DNA of 16,797 bases from Patescibacteria group bacterium (GTDB lineage Bacteria > Patescibacteriota > Gracilibacteria > UM-FILTER-43-11), in assembly GCA_029260985.1 (NCBI GenBank), contig JAJDCE010000003.1, forward strand, positions 1 through 16,797, written 5' to 3'. Below, in pieces: positions 6,276 to 13,900 of this stretch. Each line of letters starts with the position of its first letter. Within the stretch, counting starts at the first letter, position 1. A program made the position numbers and the translations under genes. The notes under the pieces were generated by a model. It was not told the DNA's origin, made no database searches, and worked only from the letters and a program-made list of their open reading frames with translations.

Positions 6276-7964
6276 ATGAGATATTCAAAATTGTTCGGAA
6301 AAACCGTTAAAGAAGTTTCAAGTGAAATTAAACTTGTAAGTCATAGATTCCTCTACCAGGCTGGTTTTATTCGTGAATCGGTTGCAGGTCGGTATTTCTT
6401 TTTACCTCTTGGGATTCGGGTTCGGGATAAGATAATGAGGGTTATAGAAGAGGAGATGAATGCGGCTGGCGCTCAGAAAATGGTTACTCCAGTACTTCAT
6501 CCTCTTGAGCTTTGGCAAGAGACCAATCGGGCTGAATCTGTTGGATTTGAGCTCATGACTATTGAGGATCAGCGCGGAGGCAAATTTGCCCTTGGGGGAA
6601 CGGCTGAAGAAATGATGGTGGATGTGGTACGGAAATTTAATGTCAGTTATCGGGACTTACCTTTTAATATTTATCAGTTTTCTCAGAAATTCCGGGATGA
6701 ATTACGTGCCCGCGGCGGTCTTTTAAGGGTCCGTGAGTTCATGATGAAGGATGCCTATTCTTTTCATACCGATGAAAAGGATTTTGCATCAGAATATGAG
6801 TCAATGGGTGATGCCTATTCAAGGATTTTTGAAAGGTTGGGGCTTAGCACTGTTCGAATTGAATCAGATAATGGTTATATTGGTGGGGATTACTGTCATG
6901 AGTATGTGGTTGAATCACCTGTGGGTGAGAGCCGTTTTCTGATGACGAAGGATCGCAGTTATGCGGCTCACGAAGAAGTGGCTAAGTTTGAACGGGGCGA
7001 CATGAATCCTGATGAGAAGGAATTGCCACTTGAAGTGAAGGACGCTCCTCGAGGCCCTACTATTGCTGATGGAGTGAAGCTTTATGACCAGCCAGCCTGG
7101 CGGCAAATTAAGACGATTGTGTTTTTCACCAATGATGAAGAGCCGGTTTTGGTTTGTCTGAGGGGAGATTTAGATATATGTGAAGTGAAATTAGGTCATA
7201 TTCTTAAAGGGAAGAAGTTCCGTTCAGCGACTAGAGAGGAGGTTGAGAAATTGGGCTCAGTTGTTGGATTCGTCTCTCCGCTTAAGCTCAAATGTAAAAA
7301 AATCGGGGATTTGTCTCTTAAAACCGTGAAGAACTTTTATACTGGTGCTGATGAGGACAAGAAAGACACTTTGAATGTGAATTACGGCCGTGATTTTGAG
7401 ATGGATGAATTGGTTGATGTGGCTTTGCCGCCTGCGGGTTGTAAATCTGAGGATGGTCAGGATTTATCTGAAGGGCGGGGGATTGAAGTGGGTAATATTT
7501 TTCAATTGGGGACTCATTATTCAGATAAAATGGCCCGAGCGGTATTTACAGATTCAGATGGCAAAGATAAACCTTTTTATATGGGCTGTTATGGGATTGG
7601 AGTTGGACGAACGATGGGGACTGTAGTGGAAGTTTTTAATGATGAGAAAGGTATTTTGTGGCCCAAAGCCATTGCTCCTTATCAGGTTTACTTGATATCG
7701 ATTGGCGATGTAGCGGAAGAGGCTGAAAAATTGTACGAAAAAATGCTTTCTGAGGGTATCGAGGTGCTTTACGATGATCGTGAAGAACGACCTGGCGTAA
7801 AATTGAATGATGCTGATTTAATTGGCATTCCTCTGCGACTTGTGATATCTTCTCGTACTCTTGAAAAAGACGCCGTTGAATGGAAAGAGCGTTCTGAAGC
7901 TGAGGCGAAGGAAGTGAAAATGGCGGATGTGGTAAAATTGATTAAGGACTACTATTTAAAATAG
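6276..7964 (+). CDS. proS: Prolyl-tRNA synthetase, bacterial type with editing domain
   Basis: ProRS charges tRNA-Pro with proline in the cytoplasm. At 562 aa it has the normal length for the bacterial class II form. Motif 2 includes FRDE (139-142) and RVREFMMKDAYSF (151-163). Motif 3 is GCYGIGVGRTMG (437-448). Between them is the YbaK-like INS editing domain (about 220-385), with the conserved Lys at K305 in CEVKL. The anticodon-binding domain occupies about 466-562. The active-site TxE loop reads GGTAEE (107-112), where many relatives have GPT. AAGAAAG just before the ATG is a weak Shine-Dalgarno overlapping the heptad array. No T-box leader is visible. The stop is TAG. Confidence 0.97.
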   Translation: MRYSKLFGKTVKEVSSEIKLVSHRFLYQAGFIRESVAGRYFFLPLGIRVRDKIMRVIEEEMNAAGAQKMVTPVLHPLELWQETNRAESVGFELMTIEDQRGGKFALGGTAEEMMVDVVRKFNVSYRDLPFNIYQFSQKFRDELRARGGLLRVREFMMKDAYSFHTDEKDFASEYESMGDAYSRIFERLGLSTVRIESDNGYIGGDYCHEYVVESPVGESRFLMTKDRSYAAHEEVAKFERGDMNPDEKELPLEVKDAPRGPTIADGVKLYDQPAWRQIKTIVFFTNDEEPVLVCLRGDLDICEVKLGHILKGKKFRSATREEVEKLGSVVGFVSPLKLKCKKIGDLSLKTVKNFYTGADEDKKDTLNVNYGRDFEMDELVDVALPPAGCKSEDGQDLSEGRGIEVGNIFQLGTHYSDKMARAVFTDSDGKDKPFYMGCYGIGVGRTMGTVVEVFNDEKGILWPKAIAPYQVYLISIGDVAEEAEKLYEKMLSEGIEVLYDDREERPGVKLNDADLIGIPLRLVISSRTLEKDAVEWKERSEAEAKEVKMADVVKLIKDYYLK

Positions 7965-7969
7965 TCTCA

Positions 7970-8032
7970 AGTGCGAGTGCGAGTCTCAGGGGAAGAGACG
8001 GATACTTGAGACTTGAGACTCGCACTCGCACT
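7970..8032. repeat. 19-bp perfect inverted repeat between proS and rfbA
   Basis: The arms are 7970-7988 and 8014-8032 and are exact reverse complements, with a 25-nt loop. They are built from short words sharing AGT: AGTGCG (hexamer, twice) and AGTCTCA (heptamer). No U-run follows. The right arm ends 7 nt before the rfbA ATG, so the hairpin would sit at the rfbA translation start. It could act as a weak terminator or limit rfbA translation. Confidence 0.9.
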
Positions 8033-8039
8033 AAATTAT

Positions 8040-8819
8040 ATGAAAGGAATTATTTTAGCCGGAGGCACAGGTACACGGTTGCACCCACTTACTAAAGTGA
8101 CCAGTAAGCAGCTTTTGCCGGTTTACAATCAGCCGATGATTTATTTTCCGCTTCAGACTTTGCTGAAGGCAGGAATTAAAGATATTTTGATTATTGTGGC
8201 GCCGGATCACAGTGGTGATTTTGTGAATCTTTTGGGTAGTGGTAAGCAGTTTGGTGCTCGTTTTACTTATGAGGTGCAGGATAAGCCAGAAGGTTTGGCT
8301 CAGGCTTTTTTGATAGGATCTGAGTTTATTGGTGATGATACGGTTGCGATGATTTTGGGAGACAACATTTTTACTCATGACTTTTCACCTTCTATAAAAT
8401 CATTTAAAACGGGGGCTAAAGTATTTGTGAAAGAAGTTTCTGACCCTGAACGGTTTGGGGTGGTTGAAATGGATGAGTCAGGTAGGGTGATCACGATTGA
8501 GGAAAAACCGGAGCAGCCTAAATCAAGGTTGGCGCAAACCGGTTTCTATCTTTTTGATCAGACGGTTGTGGAGCGTGCTCAGAATCTTAAACCTTCAAAG
8601 CGAGGTGAGCTTGAAATTGTTGATTTGGCTAAAACTTACCTAGAAAAAGATGAACTTTCTGCAGAGATATTGCCTGGTGAATGGATTGATGCGGGTACTT
8701 TTGAAAGCTTGCATAAAGCTTCAACGATTGTACGTGAGAACGACCTGGGGATCGATTTCAATCATCTGTCGAGTATGCAGGTGGAGATTCAGGATATTAA
8801 GAAGAAAATATCTTTATAG
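8040..8819 (+). CDS. rfbA: Glucose-1-phosphate thymidylyltransferase-type enzyme
   Basis: A sugar-nucleotide synthase that joins a hexose-1-phosphate to dTTP or UTP, giving activated sugar for surface glycans. The 259-aa protein opens with the nucleotide-binding motif GGTGTRLHPLT. It continues with LGDNIF (metal/nucleotide site), EEKPEQPKS, TGFYLFDQ and EWIDAGTF. It is shorter than the roughly 290 residues of classical RmlA, mainly at the C-terminus. The ATG at 8040 is chosen because an upstream in-frame TTG (8013) lies within the inverted repeat and adds nine unrelated residues. No Shine-Dalgarno is present. The glycosyltransferases at 13898-15905 could use its product. Exact sugar specificity cannot be read from sequence alone. 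Confidence 0.88.
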   Translation: MKGIILAGGTGTRLHPLTKVTSKQLLPVYNQPMIYFPLQTLLKAGIKDILIIVAPDHSGDFVNLLGSGKQFGARFTYEVQDKPEGLAQAFLIGSEFIGDDTVAMILGDNIFTHDFSPSIKSFKTGAKVFVKEVSDPERFGVVEMDESGRVITIEEKPEQPKSRLAQTGFYLFDQTVVERAQNLKPSKRGELEIVDLAKTYLEKDELSAEILPGEWIDAGTFESLHKASTIVRENDLGIDFNHLSSMQVEIQDIKKKISL

Positions 8820-8871
8820 TCTTAAGCCATAAGTCTTAAGTCCTAAGTCCTAAGTTTTAAGTCTTAAGACT
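8816..8871. repeat. Heptanucleotide array at the rfbA 3' end
   Basis: Eight heptads in phase, starting at the rfbA stop codon: ATAGTCT, TAAGCCA, TAAGTCT, TAAGTCC, TAAGTCC, TAAGTTT, TAAGTCT, TAAGACT. The last two form the palindrome AAGTCTTAAGACTT (8859-8872), followed by TATTTT, which may serve as a weak terminator for rfbA. Confidence 0.9.
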
Positions 8872-8885
8872 TTATTTTCCGCTTG

Positions 8886-9092
8886 TTACTTAGTGGCGGT
8901 TTTTCGGGTTTTGCATTCTGAGAACATCACATTGTCTTTGCAGCCTTCTTCACTGCTGTTGCAGGGTTTATGGATGGCGATGCAGGATGGGTTTTCCTGG
9001 CATTCTGGTTTATTGTCGATTTCAGGACATGCTTTTGCTGTGCAACCTGCTAGTAGTATAATGGCTGTAAGGGTAAAAATAACTTTTTTCAT
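8886..9092 (-). CDS. Small Cys-rich lipoprotein, 68 aa
   Basis: The N-terminus MKKVIFTLTAIILLAGC is a lipoprotein signal peptide with lipobox LAGC, so C17 would be lipidated. The mature part is about 52 residues with six further cysteines (C22, C31, C37, C44, C51, C60). These would allow three disulfides outside the membrane. Family unknown. It is convergent with rfbA, with only the heptad array between them. A possible promoter lies just upstream, and no Shine-Dalgarno is seen. The good signal peptide supports a real gene despite its size. Confidence 0.75.
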   Translation of the reverse strand: MKKVIFTLTAIILLAGCTAKACPEIDNKPECQENPSCIAIHKPCNSSEEGCKDNVMFSECKTRKTATK

Positions 9093-9101
9093 AGGTAGAA
9101 T

Positions 9102-9129
9102 AGATTAGTCTTGCAATACTTTATCACAA
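9102..9129 (-). promoter_or_regulatory. Possible promoter of the small lipoprotein gene
   Basis: On the minus strand, TTGTGA (9124-9129) and TAATCT (9102-9107) are 16 nt apart. The leader would be only about 4 nt, so the mRNA would be nearly leaderless. Confidence 0.3.
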
Positions 9130-9156
9130 AAGCACATTCTCTAAAAGGCGGTTCTA

Positions 9157-9188
9157 AAAAAGTGTCGTCGAATTCGACGACACTTTTT
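9157..9188 (-). terminator. Strong palindromic intrinsic terminator
   Basis: A 32-bp perfect palindrome. The core half-site GTGTCGTCGAA is flanked by A5 on one side and T5 on the other, so it can terminate in both directions. On the minus strand it lies 37 nt after the stop at 9225. It would end transcription of the small unknown gene, and originally perhaps that of the SLH gene behind it. Confidence 0.9.
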
Positions 9189-9206
9189 ATTTAGGATTAT
9201 TTTATT

Positions 9207-9227
9207 TAATACTCAGCCCCAATCTTA
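9207..9227. repeat. 21-bp direct repeat, copy 1 (SLH gene 3'-end footprint)
   Basis: Identical to 9641-9661, which encodes the last residues (KIGAEY) and most of the stop of the SLH gene at 9640. This copy sits just behind, and partly supplies, the stop codon of the small gene at 9225-9575. It reads as a displaced SLH gene end. Confidence 0.85.
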
Positions 9228-9575
9228 CTCGTCATGATAACAGCTGATCGGATTTTCCAATCTGTCCCAATCTAAGTCTATGAATTCACAACCATCATTA
9301 TCAATGGAGTATTTACCAGTTTCTGTGTTTAATGTAATTGCTCCTATGTCGACTAAATGATGTAGGTGTTTTTTTGAAAAGTGAGTCATTATTCCGTGAG
9401 ACTCAGCGGATACTCTGCTGGCTGCGTTGAAATTATCTTCAATATTCTGAAGTGTGAATTCATTCGGATTTAAATCCTCTAAGATTTTTGCCAGCAATAA
9501 CCTTGCTATTATGGCAGTATTATACTCTCTTTTTTTCAGCTCTTTCTGCGGATGAAAGAGACAGTCTATCGTCAA
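9225..9575 (-). CDS. Small unknown protein, possible winged-helix; start or frame uncertain
   Basis: The open frame of 116 codons can only begin at a TTG (9575). The C-terminal two thirds contain a pattern (LHHLVDIGAITLNTETGKYSI) that looks like the helix and wing of a winged-helix DNA-binding fold; this is tentative. A proper ATG lies at 9585 in another frame and encodes 21 residues (MKQFDDRLSLSSAERAEKK...) before a stop. Removing one base from the seven-A run (9530-9536) would join that N-terminus to the long frame. The gene may therefore be frameshifted, read by slippage, or misassembled by one base. It has a perfect consensus promoter, a strong terminator and 21-bp direct repeats on both sides. 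Confidence 0.6.
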   Translation of the reverse strand: MTIDCLFHPQKELKKREYNTAIIARLLLAKILEDLNPNEFTLQNIEDNFNAASRVSAESHGIMTHFSKKHLHHLVDIGAITLNTETGKYSIDNDGCEFIDLDWDRLENPISCYHDE

Positions 9576-9608
9576 ATTGCTTCATTTGTAATATATTATT
9601 AGTGCAAT

Positions 9609-9637
9609 ATTATAATGTAAATATGCTTATTTGTCAA
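9609..9637 (-). promoter_or_regulatory. Perfect consensus sigma70 promoter
   Basis: On the minus strand, TTGACA (9632-9637) and TATAAT (9609-9614) are separated by exactly 17 nt, matching the consensus at all 12 positions. Transcription would start near 9602, 17 nt before the ATG at 9585. The -35 box lies within 3 nt of the stop codon of the SLH gene. Confidence 0.85.
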
Positions 9638-9639
9638 TC

Positions 9640-11694
9640 CTAATACTCAGCCCCAATCTTATTGCTTTTCGCAGGGCTTCCCGCTTTTGTGGAGAAGTCT
9701 CCATTTGATGGATCGGTAAAGAGAGGGTCACCTTCAATGGCACCTGTTCCTGCAGTGCCGTTTGTCTGATAAAAGAGGTTATTTGAAATATCCGGATTAC
9801 TTGAGCCTTGGTCGTCTATTGCTTCGCTGGCCAGCATGAAAATATTGTTATATACCTTTGTTCCTACAGAGCTTTTATCCAGAGTTACTGCTGGGCCCCA
9901 GTTTCCTTTTGACCGGGAGCAATTGTAGAAAACATTGTTGTAAATCTCTACACCTGTTAATGTTCCGGTTTTAGTCAGAGTATTTTCTCTTAACTCATCC
10001 CATAGATTTAAACAGCCCACATTAATATTTTTTACAACGTTCTTGTAAACTTTTACGTTCGAGAGTATGCCTTTGTCCAATCCTTCCAGGTCGCCGACGG
10101 CGAGCGAGATGCCAACTCCCGGTTCGTAGCCGAGTCCGTTTAGTGATTCAACATCACCTTCTGAAATCTCGATATTGACTGTACCGGACAAGATATCGTC
10201 ACATCGTTTAACGACACCATCTTTTTTGAAAAAACCAATATCGCTGACCGTGTTTTCGTAAACGTCCACGTTGCTGGCCTCATCGATATAAATTCCGACA
10301 GCGCAAAGCCTTTCTGCAATATTGTGATGAATTGACCCGTTTTTGGAGCCGACTTTTGCGACGAGACCCTCTTTGTATCCATCTGCAAGATGATTATTGG
10401 CGATTTCAAAACCATCCGTATTCACAATCGACATCGCTTCTTCTTCGGTGATGTGAATGGTTGTTCCGTCAGTTTTAATCCGTCCCAGATGGGCATTGTT
10501 TAATTTATTATTCAGTACTTTCAGGTCAAAAGAGTCATAAATGTTTATTAAGCTAGAGACTGCACTGTGTATATTCATGTTTTGCACTGTTAGTCCGCGA
10601 GTTCCCATCACTTCAAGTCCGTACGAAGGCGCGTTACGAATCGTAAAACCGTCTAAGGTTATATAATTCTGGTTGAGAATGCCGAATCCTCCCAGAAGAT
10701 ATACATCCTCTTCTTCCAGGTAAAAGGATCCATGAATGTTATTGAGTGGGCAGGGGAATGAGGGGCAGCCCGCATCCAGAATCGCGTTTTCGGATTCGCC
10801 GGTTACGACAATCGGGTTACTTTTTGTTCCTGAGTTGGGCAGATCGACCCTTTCTTTATAAACTCCGTCTAAAATCATGAGTACATCACCAGTTCTTACA
10901 GTATCAAGTCCGGTTTGTAATGTGCAGAAAGGCTGACTTTGAGAGCCTGCGCCTGCATCGGAGCAATTGGTTTTGCCCACATAAAGGGTTGGGGTGTAGT
11001 TTGATGTAACGGGTGTTGATGGAGTGGAAGGTGTCGTACTTACACCTCCGGGTGCGACCAATGTGTTGTTTGTGAATTCCATAGAATCCTTATCGTAAAC
11101 TTCTGCCATAATGCGGTATACAATTTCTGCCATATCACCCCTTGTGATGGCTTTGGTTAGTGAGGTAATGCTTGTCGGTATGGCTGAGTCTTCACTTAAG
11201 GCATCTGCATACGGTTTGTACCAAACAGGATCTGAAGTGACTTCGTATCCGGAAGCGTTTACGATTATTTTGGCAGCTTCAGCAAAGTTGATATTGTCTG
11301 CCGGTTTAAAAGTTCCGTCCGGGTAGCCATCGATCAGGCCTTCATCTTTAGCCATGCAGATATAGGGTGTGAACCACGCATCAATTGGAACGTCTGGAAA
11401 GAACACGTAGTTCCAACCTAATTGAGTATTGTTTCCAATACAATCGTCAATGTCAGCTTTATCAAATGAAGAACCGACTATGATTTTAGTGAATTCAGCA
11501 CGGTTGATCGTTCTGTCGGGATAGTAATTTCCATCGGGATAACCGGATACTACACCTTGGGTTTGTACGTAGCTGATTGCATCCGAATTTGAATGTGATG
11601 TGGGAACATCGGAAAAACCTGCGTGTGCGGAATTACCTGCCAACCCGAAAGACAGGATTAAAATTGATATTATTAAAAGATGTAATTTTTTCAT
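9640..11694 (-). CDS. SLH-domain right-handed beta-helix surface protein A
   Basis: A 684-residue exported protein. A signal peptide (1-25, cleavage after AHA) is followed by three S-layer-homology repeats at about 26-75, 96-147 and 150-200, with motifs GYPDGNYYPDRTINRAEF and GYPDGTFKPADNINFAEA. A Ser/Thr/Pro linker (about 215-232) leads to a DUF1565-like start (LYVGKTNCSD...SQPFCT) and a long parallel beta-helix of Asn/Ile ladder repeats (IYNN, VYEN, ISNN) to the C-terminus. SLH repeats anchor proteins to wall polymers or the S-layer. The helix resembles pectate-lyase-like carbohydrate-active folds, but I cannot identify catalytic residues. The ATG at 11694 is used because the longer upstream reading overlaps the neighbouring paralogue and lacks a signal peptide. 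Gap to the paralogue: 28 nt. Confidence 0.9.
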   Translation of the reverse strand: MKKLHLLIISILILSFGLAGNSAHAGFSDVPTSHSNSDAISYVQTQGVVSGYPDGNYYPDRTINRAEFTKIIVGSSFDKADIDDCIGNNTQLGWNYVFFPDVPIDAWFTPYICMAKDEGLIDGYPDGTFKPADNINFAEAAKIIVNASGYEVTSDPVWYKPYADALSEDSAIPTSITSLTKAITRGDMAEIVYRIMAEVYDKDSMEFTNNTLVAPGGVSTTPSTPSTPVTSNYTPTLYVGKTNCSDAGAGSQSQPFCTLQTGLDTVRTGDVLMILDGVYKERVDLPNSGTKSNPIVVTGESENAILDAGCPSFPCPLNNIHGSFYLEEEDVYLLGGFGILNQNYITLDGFTIRNAPSYGLEVMGTRGLTVQNMNIHSAVSSLINIYDSFDLKVLNNKLNNAHLGRIKTDGTTIHITEEEAMSIVNTDGFEIANNHLADGYKEGLVAKVGSKNGSIHHNIAERLCAVGIYIDEASNVDVYENTVSDIGFFKKDGVVKRCDDILSGTVNIEISEGDVESLNGLGYEPGVGISLAVGDLEGLDKGILSNVKVYKNVVKNINVGCLNLWDELRENTLTKTGTLTGVEIYNNVFYNCSRSKGNWGPAVTLDKSSVGTKVYNNIFMLASEAIDDQGSSNPDISNNLFYQTNGTAGTGAIEGDPLFTDPSNGDFSTKAGSPAKSNKIGAEY
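9641..9661. repeat. 21-bp direct repeat, copy 2 (end of SLH gene A)
   Basis: The terminal codons of SLH protein A, identical to 9207-9227. The two copies bracket the small unknown gene and its promoter. Confidence 0.85.
11525..11592. repeat. 68-bp patch identical to paralogue B (13638-13705)
   Basis: This stretch of the first SLH repeat is identical at every base in both paralogues, while the flanking coding sequence has diverged at many silent sites. It suggests recent gene conversion or recombination between the tandem copies. Confidence 0.85.
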
Positions 11695-11722
11695 GCTTAT
11701 TTTTTTAAAGTTTGGAAAATAT

Positions 11723-13810
11723 TTAGTATTCTGCACCAGCCTTATTCGTTTTTGCAGGGCTACCGGCTTTTGTGGAGAAGTCTCCGCTTGCTGGATTGGT
11801 AAATAGGGGATCGCCTTCAACGGCACCTGTTCCGAGCGCGTCGCCGGCCTGGAAAAAGAGATTATTAGAGATGTTGGTTCCTGATCCATGGTCATCAATA
11901 GCCGGGTCGCTGGAGACGGCAAAGATATTGTTGTAGATTTTTGTGCCGCTAGAGCTTTTATCCACAATAATTGCTGGTGCGGTAGCAATTTTAGATTTAT
12001 TGCAGTTGTAAAAAGTGTTGTTGTAGATTTCTACGTTCTCAAAAGTACCGGTTTTAAAAACACTACTGTCCCGAATCTGGTCCCAAATATTCAGACAACC
12101 TACATTATTATTGTAAACAACATTGTTATGAACTTTTACATCTCTGAGAATTCCTTTTTCCAGCCCAAATCCCAGGTCACCCACGGCAAGCATGATTCCT
12201 GTACCCACTTCGTAACCGTATCCTCCTTCTTCTGATTCAATTTCATCGAATGTGTCTTCAGTATTTATCGTTCCCGAAAGAATATCATTGCATCTTTGTA
12301 CAACACCATCTTTTTTAAAGAAGCCTATTTCAGATATTGTATTTTCGTATACTTCAACATCTGTGGATTCGTTTATATAAATACCAACCGCGCAGAACCT
12401 TTTAATCGTGTTGTGGTGAATTTTTCCGTTTTTAGAGCCGACTTTAGGATCCATACCTTCTTTCATCCCGTCAGACATATCGTTATAAGCCACTTCATAG
12501 CCATCCGTATTCACAATCGTGATACCTTCTTCAGGTGTGTAGTTAACATTAATACCTTTTGTACTTATTCGGCCCAGATGCGCTCCGTTTAAACGATTAT
12601 TTAATATTTTTAAATCAAAGGAGTCGTAAATATTGACCAGGCTGGCTACTGAATTTTGGATGGTCATATTCTGCAAAAGAAAGCCCGTTGATCGATTGAC
12701 TTCAACTCCGTACCAGGGGTTGTTTCTGATTGTAAAGCCATCCAGTGTAACGTAACTTTGATCATTCATCGAAAATCCACTCATTAAATATTCATCATCT
12801 GCCTCTACATAAAAAGATCCTTTGATATTATTATAAGGGCAGGGGATAGAGGGGCAGCCTGCATCCAGAATAGCGTTTTCGGATTCACCTGTTATGACAA
12901 TTCGTTTTGAACTTGTCCCAGTGTTTGGAAGGTAGACGCGCTCTTCATACAAGCCATCCATAATCATAAGTACATCACCAGCGTTTACTGCATGCAGCCC
13001 TGCCTGGATGGTGCAAAAAGGCTGACTTTGACTGCCTGAGCTTGCATCTGAACAATTGGTTTTTCCAACGTAAAGGGTTGGAGTGTAATTAGAAGAAACC
13101 GGAGTGCTTGGAGTTGAGGGTGTGGACGGTATTGATGGGGTTGATGGAACACTTACTCCTTCCGGCGCAACAAGCGTGTCGCTTGCGAATTCCATTGAAT
13201 CCTTATCGTAAATTTCTGCCATCAGGCGATATACGATTTCTGCCATATCACCACGAGTAATGGCTTTGCTGAGCGATGAAATGCTAACAGGTATTGCAGA
13301 ATCTTCACTTAAGGCATCTACATAAGGCTTGTACCAAACAGGATCTGAAGTCACTTCGTATCCGGAGGCACTTACAATAATTTTTGCAGCTTCGGCAAAG
13401 TTGATATTATCTGCCGGTTTAAATGTGCCATCAGGATATCCTCCGATAACATTGTTCGTTTTTGCAACACAAACATATTTAGCGAACCATGCGTCTTTGG
13501 GCACATCCGGGAAGAATGCATAAGACCAGCTTGCCTGAACGCTGTCTGCAATACAGTCTGCGATGTCACTATCGTCAAATTCAGCTTCGATTACAATTTT
13601 AGTGAATTCAGCGCGGTTTATGGTTCGGTCGGGATAATAATTTCCATCGGGATAACCGGATACTACACCTTGGGTTTGTACGTAGCTGATTGCATCCGAA
13701 TTTGAGTGTGAGGAAGGCACATCGGAAAAGCCTGCGTAAGCGTATCTTAAGCTAAGAACGCATAAGAACATTGCAGCTAAATAGGCGAAAAAGGTGATTA
13801 ATTTTTTCAT
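11723..13810 (-). CDS. SLH-domain right-handed beta-helix surface protein B
   Basis: A 695-residue paralogue of the downstream protein with the same plan: signal peptide (1-26, cleavage after AYA), three SLH repeats, linker, DUF1565-like entry and beta-helix ending in NKAGAEY. The linker carries more SerThrPro units (STP/SIP repeats) than protein A, so the anchor-to-helix spacing differs. Both share the KVGSKNG and DILSGT segments and a conserved Cys after NVG, pointing to duplication followed by divergence. The ATG at 13810 directly precedes the signal peptide; the longer upstream reading is rejected. Probably co-transcribed with protein A, and perhaps with the glycosyltransferases upstream unless the hairpin at 13849-13900 stops transcription. 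Confidence 0.9.
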   Translation of the reverse strand: MKKLITFFAYLAAMFLCVLSLRYAYAGFSDVPSSHSNSDAISYVQTQGVVSGYPDGNYYPDRTINRAEFTKIVIEAEFDDSDIADCIADSVQASWSYAFFPDVPKDAWFAKYVCVAKTNNVIGGYPDGTFKPADNINFAEAAKIIVSASGYEVTSDPVWYKPYVDALSEDSAIPVSISSLSKAITRGDMAEIVYRLMAEIYDKDSMEFASDTLVAPEGVSVPSTPSIPSTPSTPSTPVSSNYTPTLYVGKTNCSDASSGSQSQPFCTIQAGLHAVNAGDVLMIMDGLYEERVYLPNTGTSSKRIVITGESENAILDAGCPSIPCPYNNIKGSFYVEADDEYLMSGFSMNDQSYVTLDGFTIRNNPWYGVEVNRSTGFLLQNMTIQNSVASLVNIYDSFDLKILNNRLNGAHLGRISTKGINVNYTPEEGITIVNTDGYEVAYNDMSDGMKEGMDPKVGSKNGKIHHNTIKRFCAVGIYINESTDVEVYENTISEIGFFKKDGVVQRCNDILSGTINTEDTFDEIESEEGGYGYEVGTGIMLAVGDLGFGLEKGILRDVKVHNNVVYNNNVGCLNIWDQIRDSSVFKTGTFENVEIYNNTFYNCNKSKIATAPAIIVDKSSSGTKIYNNIFAVSSDPAIDDHGSGTNISNNLFFQAGDALGTGAVEGDPLFTNPASGDFSTKAGSPAKTNKAGAEY
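13638..13705. repeat. 68-bp patch identical to paralogue A (11525-11592)
   Basis: The second copy of the identical SLH1-coding patch, in the same orientation, 2113 bp from the first. Confidence 0.85.
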
Positions 13811-13848
13811 ATTATATATCGTTAAATTTGGATAATTAATTTTAGGTG

Positions 13849-13900
13849 TAATTTTATCCTGTAGGGGTTGCAGATCTGCCACCTCTACAGGATAAAATTA
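13849..13900 (-). terminator. Long hairpin after the glycosyltransferase stop (possible terminator)
   Basis: The 16-bp arms 13849-13864 and 13885-13900 (half-site taattttatcctgtag) are perfect inverse copies. The pairing continues inward with one wobble and one mismatch almost to the centre at AGATCT. The hairpin begins at the glycosyltransferase stop codon. It lacks a clean U-run downstream, so termination may be partial. It could instead protect the mRNA end or separate the GT and SLH units. Confidence 0.6.

Noticed and set aside
8013..8039. Longer rfbA with a TTG start at 8013
   Set aside because: The extra residues come from the inverted repeat and do not fit the family N-terminus, which begins MKGIILAGG at 8040.
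5816..8871. CRISPR arrays
   Set aside because: The repeats are directly adjacent 7-mers without unique spacers, and no cas gene is present.
11695..11988. N-terminal extension of SLH protein A
   Set aside because: It overlaps the coding end of paralogue B in another frame and would bury the signal peptide. The ATG at 11694 gives a clean signal sequence.
13811..13882. N-terminal extension of SLH protein B
   Set aside because: It runs through the hairpin at 13849-13900 and would precede the signal peptide that starts at 13810.
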